In this document: in pieces, positions 58,006-64,000 of the stretch | Layout of the letters: the number at the start of each line of letters is the position of its first letter | How positions within the stretch are numbered: position 1 is the stretch's first letter | Assembly (NCBI RefSeq): GCF_963576615.1 | Contig: NC_088708.1 | Coordinates: forward strand, 2,976,001-3,040,000 | Reading direction: 5' to 3' | DNA: 64,000 nt | From: Watersipora subatra | Taxonomy: Eukaryota; Bryozoa; Gymnolaemata; Cheilostomatida; Watersiporidae | Position numbers and translations under genes: made by a program | The notes under the pieces: model-generated | What the model was told of the DNA's origin: nothing | What the model saw: only the letters and a program-made list of their open reading frames with translations | Database searches by the model: none

Positions 58006-61000
58006 GCATAATTAGAAGTTTTACAGTAATCCTGTCCCAAGTTCAAACAAAGAATTGCATCAAAGATTGCTATTTTGGGGTTTACCTGCTTCTGAATAAA
58101 ATATGAGTAGAGGTTGTTTGGTCTACTACTTTTTATCTAACTAGTAAGTTATTTACAGACTGACCTTTTTGATTTCTATTTGCCTCTAAATCAAAAATTC
58201 CTTTGAATAGAAAACGCAGAAAAGGAAATGAAGAAGAGCAAATAAAGATTTGCTTTGTCTAAAAAAAGTTTGATAAGAGCAACGTGTTTATTGAGAATCG
58301 AATAGACAAGGTATTATAGGGACAGAGCATTCTTATCCTTTTACATATACTTTCTTGAGCCAGGTTTCCATGCGGGCTAATAACTTGCATAGCTGGAACT
58401 TTTGAAAATATGAAGTGTTTCATAGCTGTGGACACTTAACTATATGAATCACGTGCAGTTGTCACAATAATTGGCATGTTCCGCTAAAATGGTTTTCAAT
58501 ATTTCATTGTAGCATGTTTCACTAGTTTACTGTGGGCCAGGCAAATGTACGCTTGTATATGACACCTCAATACTTCTATTGGATACACTCTAAAAATCCA
58601 AAGCTAGGACTTTAAACTTATCTGAACCTTGATTTCTGATTTCGTGCAAAACCACCTCCTTGCCTCTGTTCCTACTTGAATAAGTATAAACAATGAGTGA
58701 AGGAGGCATGTTATGATACTCCAGTATGACTTCTGTTTTGAGACATCTGCCTAGTTTTCCATATCAGCCTCATGTTGATCAGGAAAAGCATTGATAGTTG
58801 GTCACATGACTCAGCTCAAAATAGAATGTTTGTGCAATACAGCGGATAAATGCATAATAGGCAGCAGACGTATAGACCATAGATTTTTCTAGTTACACGT
58901 GTGTCCTATGAGTAGACTGTAGTATTTAGTGCATGCAGAGGTGCGTCACTAGTATGAAGAATGTACAAGGCAACGTCTGGAGCTTGAGATGAAACAGTCG
59001 GCAATTGTTTGGGACAGCTTATTAACGACTCACTGCTAATCAAACAATATCTGAGTCTGTTACTCGAGCATGTTTACCCGCTGGTAAGTGTAACACACTC
59101 TCTCTCTCTCTCTTGCTGTTCTAGTTTTGACTTACTATTATTTTAACGTCTTGAATAACTTACAGATTTGTATCCAAAGCTAAACATGGTTTGGTATGAA
59201 GATAATTATGTGTATTTATAAAACAATATTGTTTTGCTGTTTTTTGAAAAATACAATGATTTTTGTTAGACAATGGGCCAGTGCACTTAATTTGAGTGTT
59301 ATTAAACATAGGAGAACTATTTGTATGGTGGGCATCTCCGCCTCCAAAATATTACTGCTTATTTTGTGTTAGACATAAAAGAAGTGCGCTTTACATGCCT
59401 GAATGCTGGCTTACTTTGTAATTGCCACCTGTGTTTGTTTCTTGCCTTACGCATTCTAATATAAGCTTCTAGCGACGCTCATTTCTATGCTTCTATTATT
59501 GAACAGTGAATAAGCAGGTGGTGAATGCAAGGCAATTGTATGATTAGTGTTGAAGACTCGTTGATATCTTGCAGCAACCATAATCTACCTGCCGTTAGCT
59601 GACAGGGTTGACACGACGTAGTCGCTCCAGCATCGACCTTCGATTGACGCCCCTCGTATCACAACTGGAGATTTGCATGTTTTACATTAGAGCGCAGTAG
59701 ATAAGACGAGGTAAGCCTGCCCTTTTGTGGCTGATAGCTAATCTTACTCATTACAGGCTTGTCATACTTCTAGTCTTCATGGTCATCCTAACGACAGCGC
59801 TGCTTGCTGCTTCATATACTAGTAACGCTTCATTTGCTCAGCAGTTTTTTTTTTATAGATTTTATTGGTGTGGTACAACTGAGGCCTGCCTAGTAACCTG
59901 TATAGAGAGACTTGACTCTGACTCAAGTATAAACACTTGAAACTGATACATTCAATTAATTACCATCTGGATGACCCTAGAGATTACATGGACTAACGAA
60001 GACTGAATCGCTATTGCTGTCACAGCTGACTGTTGAAGAACACCTTTGCTGCCATACTGATTGCTTGGAATGTGTGGTGGACTGACATTGTTGACACCAG
60101 CTCTAGATTGACAATCGAAAGTTTATTATATTTGGCAGTTGAAAGGTAGGAGAAGCACCTGCTTCACCTGTCATATCATTGCGTGATAAGTAAATTTCTA
60201 AATTAGACAAAATATTCATCTTGTGATAGGCTTAGTGGGCTATTGTGTTAGCTGGTGTTACCAGTCTCGTGCATCTTTTATATTTGTTTACAAGGATTTA
60301 GTTGTATTCATCATCTCACCTCAGATGCTATCTATACTGTCTTATGCGCAATTGCCTAGTGTTAGTCTGTGTTGGAACATGGGAAAGTGAAGGGGTAAGT
60401 GTTTGTCTTGCTCAACACTTGTGGCTCTTCCTTGATTTTTTTCAATAGTACACATCTAGATCCTTGGTTTTGATTTTAAATAATAATATTTTTGCTAAGA
60501 TTTAAATCAGCACAGAATTACCACCATGAATGAATCTTAAAAGAAGCTGGTTAAGACTGATGAATGGTATTTCTAGTGTAAAATGATCAGATGTGGCTTT
60601 CAAGTGTTTAGATGGAGTATTCGCCATATTTACTAAGATAACTGTTTTTTGTTCGAGTAGTGTACAATATTAGCATACTTAGGTTTGGTGTACAAATCTG
60701 TAGTATTTTGCGAGAGTCCTAGGTTATTGGCACCACGGGAGTTCAAGGAAGTAAAATCTACACACACGCTGAGGTTTTAGGGTTATGAAGGCCAAAGTCT
60801 ACCAAGAGAGTTAAAGGTTAAGGAAGAGCAAGCTCTATCTTGATATTTAGGGATTATGCCGAGAAAGTGCTGTTCTGAGAGTTAATGCTTATTACAAGTT
60901 CGAAAGATGTTTGAAGGTCAAGGTTTAATATAATGTTACATGGCTCAAGAGCTATGATGCGCTAGTGGTAAAACTCTTGAGAAACTTTAAGGAAACATTT

Positions 61001-61712
61001 TGGTGCTGCACAACCCTAAATTGTATTAAGATTTGGAACTAAAGTATTCATGTTGAAATAATTATTAATTAAAAAGAGGACAAGTGGTTTCATGCAATAG
61101 CACTTTAGCCTATGTCTACTTAATGAACATTCATTGCACTTTCGGCATCTTATTTGGGTCCGAGTCCGTAGCCACGGACAGGAAGTCGCTGGATCATCAC
61201 AGTTCACAGAATCATCATAATTAGCTGGCATTGTTGGAAATGAATAAGTTGTCTTCATTTTACCTCCATCGTACCTCATCCAGTTTCATTTTATTGATTC
61301 TAATAAGGGTATTGTTGAGCGACTGTTGTCTGACAGCCTCGAGGTGGCCTTCTTCAAACTAACAGTTATCTAGAACAAACCTGTTTATTGATAGAACAAT
61401 TTACACGAGCAGCACAGCATTGTGAGATGAACAGTCTACCAATATAGTGAATATTTGATTACGATGGCCATTGTTTATCATATTGATTATACACAGAGAT
61501 GTTTAAGCGAACCTCATTCTGTAAAAAAACAACTGAATTCTACTGCACATCTCATTTGGTTTTTTTAATGGTAGCTAGTCGGATGCCTTCCTGCTGTCTC
61601 CCCTAAAACACTCACGGATCCTCTGGTTGTCTTTACTTAACCATGGAACACTCTCTGCGCTACAATCATAGTAAGTTGATACTTTCACGTGAGCACATGA
61701 TTCTGCGCAAGT

Positions 61713-62143
61713 ATAGAGGGTTTGAACCATTCTCTGTGCAAGTATAGAGGGTTTGAACCATTCTCTGTGCAAGTATAGAGGGTTTGAACCATTCTCTGTG
61801 CAAGTATAGAGGGTTTGAACCATTCTCTGTGCAAGTATAGAGGGTTTGAACCATTCTCTGTGCAAGTATAGAGGGTTTGAACCATTCTCTGTGCAAGTAT
61901 AGAGGGGTTGAACCATTCTCTGTGCAAGTATAGAGGGTTTGAACCATTCTCTGTGCAAGTATAGAGGGTTTGAACCATTCTCTGTGCAAGTATAGAGGGT
62001 TTGAACCATTCTCTGTGCAAGTATAGAGGGTTTGAACCATTCTCTGTGCAAGTATAGAAGGTTTGAACCATTCTCTGTGCAAGTATAGAGGGTTTGAACC
62101 ATTCTCTGTGCAAGTATAGAGGGTTTGAACCATTCTCTGTGGC
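61713..62143. repeat. 31-bp minisatellite, 14 nearly identical copies
   Basis: The unit contains GGGTTTGAACCATTCTCTGT and GCAAGTATAGA. Copies differ at only a few bases, so the array is young. All three reverse frames stay open over the array. Confidence 0.95.
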
Positions 62144-62451
62144 TGTTTGTTTAATCAGAAACTCGAGAAGAAGAGTTTTTAATAATAATATCAGCTGGGG
62201 ATGATTAACCATCAAAACATTTTAAGCGATGACTAATTTTTTTTAAATACCTGAAACTAATCATAAACACAGTCTATTTTGTATGGAGGGATGGGGGGCA
62301 CTTATGAGTCATTCGCATAACAATCATCTCTTTTATTCTTATAACCATAACGATGCTCAGTAGCTTGGTCTATATATTTAGTCAACTCAGCTATTGCAAA
62401 ATCAACTGAGCACCCTTCCATTCCCCCTCTTCTTTCTGTATATTGTTCTAG

Positions 62452-63463
62452 AGTACAAACCTTGCCCAATCGATCGAGTTTGCCAAAACTATAGATTGAA
62501 CATCATTGTAGATGATTATGGAAATGATGATTATGCTCAACTAACTGGGTGGTCAGAACACCCTACCTACAAAACACCACCACACGAAAACTTTGTCTAC
62601 ACATCGGATTACGGATCCTACAGCTCTCAGGAGTCTAACCATTCCGGTACCACCTGTATGTATACATGACTATCTGTACGCGCACATCGTCATTTCTAGC
62701 GAGAACCTTGGCAGTGGTAGTCTATCCCTGTCATAACTGAAGTAGTATATGCAATAGGTAGCCGAACACCTCGTTATAAAGGAAGATGGTTGCTCATCAA
62801 TTCTGGCCAATCCACATTTTATAGTAAGGAGATTGAGGAAGCTACAGCGAAACTTGTAGCACTGGTTAATAATTACACAAGAACCAGTGTTTACTTTCTA
62901 GATTGTGTCCTTATCTAAACATACAACAGAAAATCAATTGTACACATTGGCTTCTTTCTTCAGTTTTGATGATTCACTGATGCATTCTGTTGACAGATAG
63001 CAATCTGGCGGATTGTGAGGAGGCCTTGAGCAGCTCCTCTACAATTGTCTATGATATGCCTCCTCCCCAGCTCACTAGCACTGAGAGGAGGCGCGATAAA
63101 CCCCTCCCACCTCCGCGCATGACAAGCACAGTACTGTCAAAAAATCAATCCAGGTCAGATTAGCATGTAAACCAGGGGAATATTTCAAGAGCTGATTAGT
63201 CACATCCTGAAGATAGTAATGTACATGTAGTACGATGTAAAACATTCGGCTTTGCAGGATCTTCGAAACAACGAAAGAAAAAAAGATTAGCTTTGATGAT
63301 TCTTCGCTACATAAAGAACACCATAGTGCGAGAACAGAATCTGGAAACGAGGTGCCCTCATTTGCTACACTGCCGAGGAAGAAAAAACAAGCCGGAAGTA
63401 GTAATGGTGACAGAGCTCCCGTCGCTCCGCAAGTCACCTGGATGAAGGAAGTTGCACAAAAAG
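62452..63463 (+). CDS. Tyrosine- and proline-rich signalling adaptor, partial (three exons)
   Basis: Exons 62452-62655 (acceptor TTCTAG, donor GTATGT), 62997-63153 and 63258-63463 (donor GTAGG) join in frame into about 188 residues. The sequence is low in hydrophobics and carries several tyrosines in docking contexts (DYAQL, TYKTP, VYTSD, DYGSYSS), a YDMP motif of the Crk-SH2 type, a PLPPPR SH3-ligand-like motif and basic patches (KEKK, LPRKKK). It ends VTWMKEVAQKG at an exon border. Layout is like AFAP/XB130 adaptors, where Tyr/Pro-rich sequence precedes the first PH domain, but the match is by pattern only. The gene continues past the window. It may or may not be one transcript with the exons at 40951-50952; the 50952 exon and the 62452 exon are compatible in phase (1 base plus 2). 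Confidence 0.6.
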
Positions 63464-64000
63464 GTAGGACAAATCATAGCAAGTTGTCACACTAGTTATC
63501 CTTAAGATACTTGTACAAGTATTGGCGCTGGCAATGAAATATGAAAATATAAAATATGGCTCTACCTGCGCTTGCTAATTAGGAGTTGCCAAACCCTTGT
63601 CAACTAGGAGTTGCCCAAACACAAAAACTTGAGGGCAAGCGGACAACTTAGCAAAGGCCCTGATGTTATGCTTTAGTAACTGAAGGTCCACTACATCTAA
63701 CGAGCTTCTACCACGCTGACCATAATGCTTATTTCATAGTATTTTAATCTACTATACATGATTGACTTTACAAACTTTCAAGATATACATATATATTCTA
63801 CAATTCTGCGCTTGACTCTCAATATTTGAGTGACTGCACAAATTTTAAATGAACGACTGAGTGTAAATTTAAGACTTCATTTCAGTATTTCTATTCCCTG
63901 AAACCAGAAAGCTATGTTTTTCACATCCTCGCAGTCAGCTGAGAAAGAAACAAACATTATAATCAGCTTGGGTAGATTGAAACGCGCTCATGAACTGGAC
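63464..64000 (+). other. Intron at the window end
   Basis: AT-rich; no exon or repeat that I can support. Confidence 0.6.

Larger units (their letters stand above)
56255..58026. mobile_element. Non-autonomous element with CYGTAAAA ends and internal 18-bp array
   Basis: Left end TA-CCGTAAAAACC (from 56255) and right end TTTTACAG-TA (to 58026) are short inverted repeats flanked by TA. Both sides carry GCGTTCAAATAGAGG-type motifs. An 18-bp array lies near the right end and a 26-bp palindrome near the middle (57226-57279). No transposase is seen. The short tips make the exact limits moderately certain. Confidence 0.65.
50953..62451. other. 11.5-kb stretch without a confirmed exon
   Basis: Probably intronic or intergenic. 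It contains a possible small exon (54654-54710), a 37-bp duplication (53601-53674), the inverted-repeat element 56255-58026 and the 31-bp array near 62 kb. GT sites after short open stretches near 59090 and 59711 could be 5' exons of the next gene, but I cannot support them. The rest is AT-rich and unremarkable. Confidence 0.5.

Noticed and set aside
61713-62143. CRISPR-like regular repeat
   Set aside because: Repeats are contiguous with no spacers, and the window is animal DNA.
61575-62215. Long reverse open frames of 155-176 codons
   Set aside because: They are translations of the 31-bp minisatellite in three frames, with no splice or codon evidence.

Overview
This looks like nuclear DNA of an invertebrate animal. 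Genes are split by GT-AG introns, the encoded proteins are animal cilium and LIM-only proteins, and introns carry a LINE, small terminal-inverted-repeat elements and many minisatellites. I cannot fix the phylum from sequence alone; a spiralian (mollusc, bryozoan or similar) is only a guess.

Layout. (1) 2-20595, + strand: the 3' two thirds of an axonemal outer-arm dynein beta heavy chain (DNAH9/11/17 group). I resolved 40 exons whose phases close exactly (8754 nt including the stop with one of two alternative exons, about 2917 residues). It runs from the linker through AAA1-AAA4, stalk, microtubule-binding domain, AAA5, AAA6 and the C-terminal domain. Two tandem 170-nt exons (10573-10742 and 10923-11092) encode alternative versions of most of the microtubule-binding domain, and reading frame allows only one per mRNA. 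(2) 24619-26808, + strand: a complete four-exon LIM-only gene (LMO1/LMO3 type). (3) 37644-27167, - strand: a complete twelve-exon CCDC112 orthologue, convergent with LMO, with a 31-nt last exon beyond a 3.4-kb intron. (4) 40951-63463, + strand: exons of one or two further genes, namely an unrecognised N-terminal part (three exons) and a tyrosine- and proline-rich adaptor-like part (three exons) that continues past the window.

Mobile and repeat DNA. A decayed LINE with an FP25K-like ORF1 and an endonuclease/reverse transcriptase ORF2 lies at about 43798-47575. Three TA-flanked inverted-repeat elements lie at 27304-28678, 48281-49158 and 56255-58026. A short element with terminal direct repeats lies at 49859-50771, and tRNA-like SINE fragments are scattered. 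At least sixteen separate tandem arrays occur, mostly in introns, several of them touching splice sites.

The dynein heavy chain (ciliary motor) and CCDC112 (centrosome/ciliary base) both belong to cilia. LMO is a transcriptional cofactor, and its place beside them is probably incidental. The most interesting feature is the mutually exclusive exon pair in the dynein track-binding domain.
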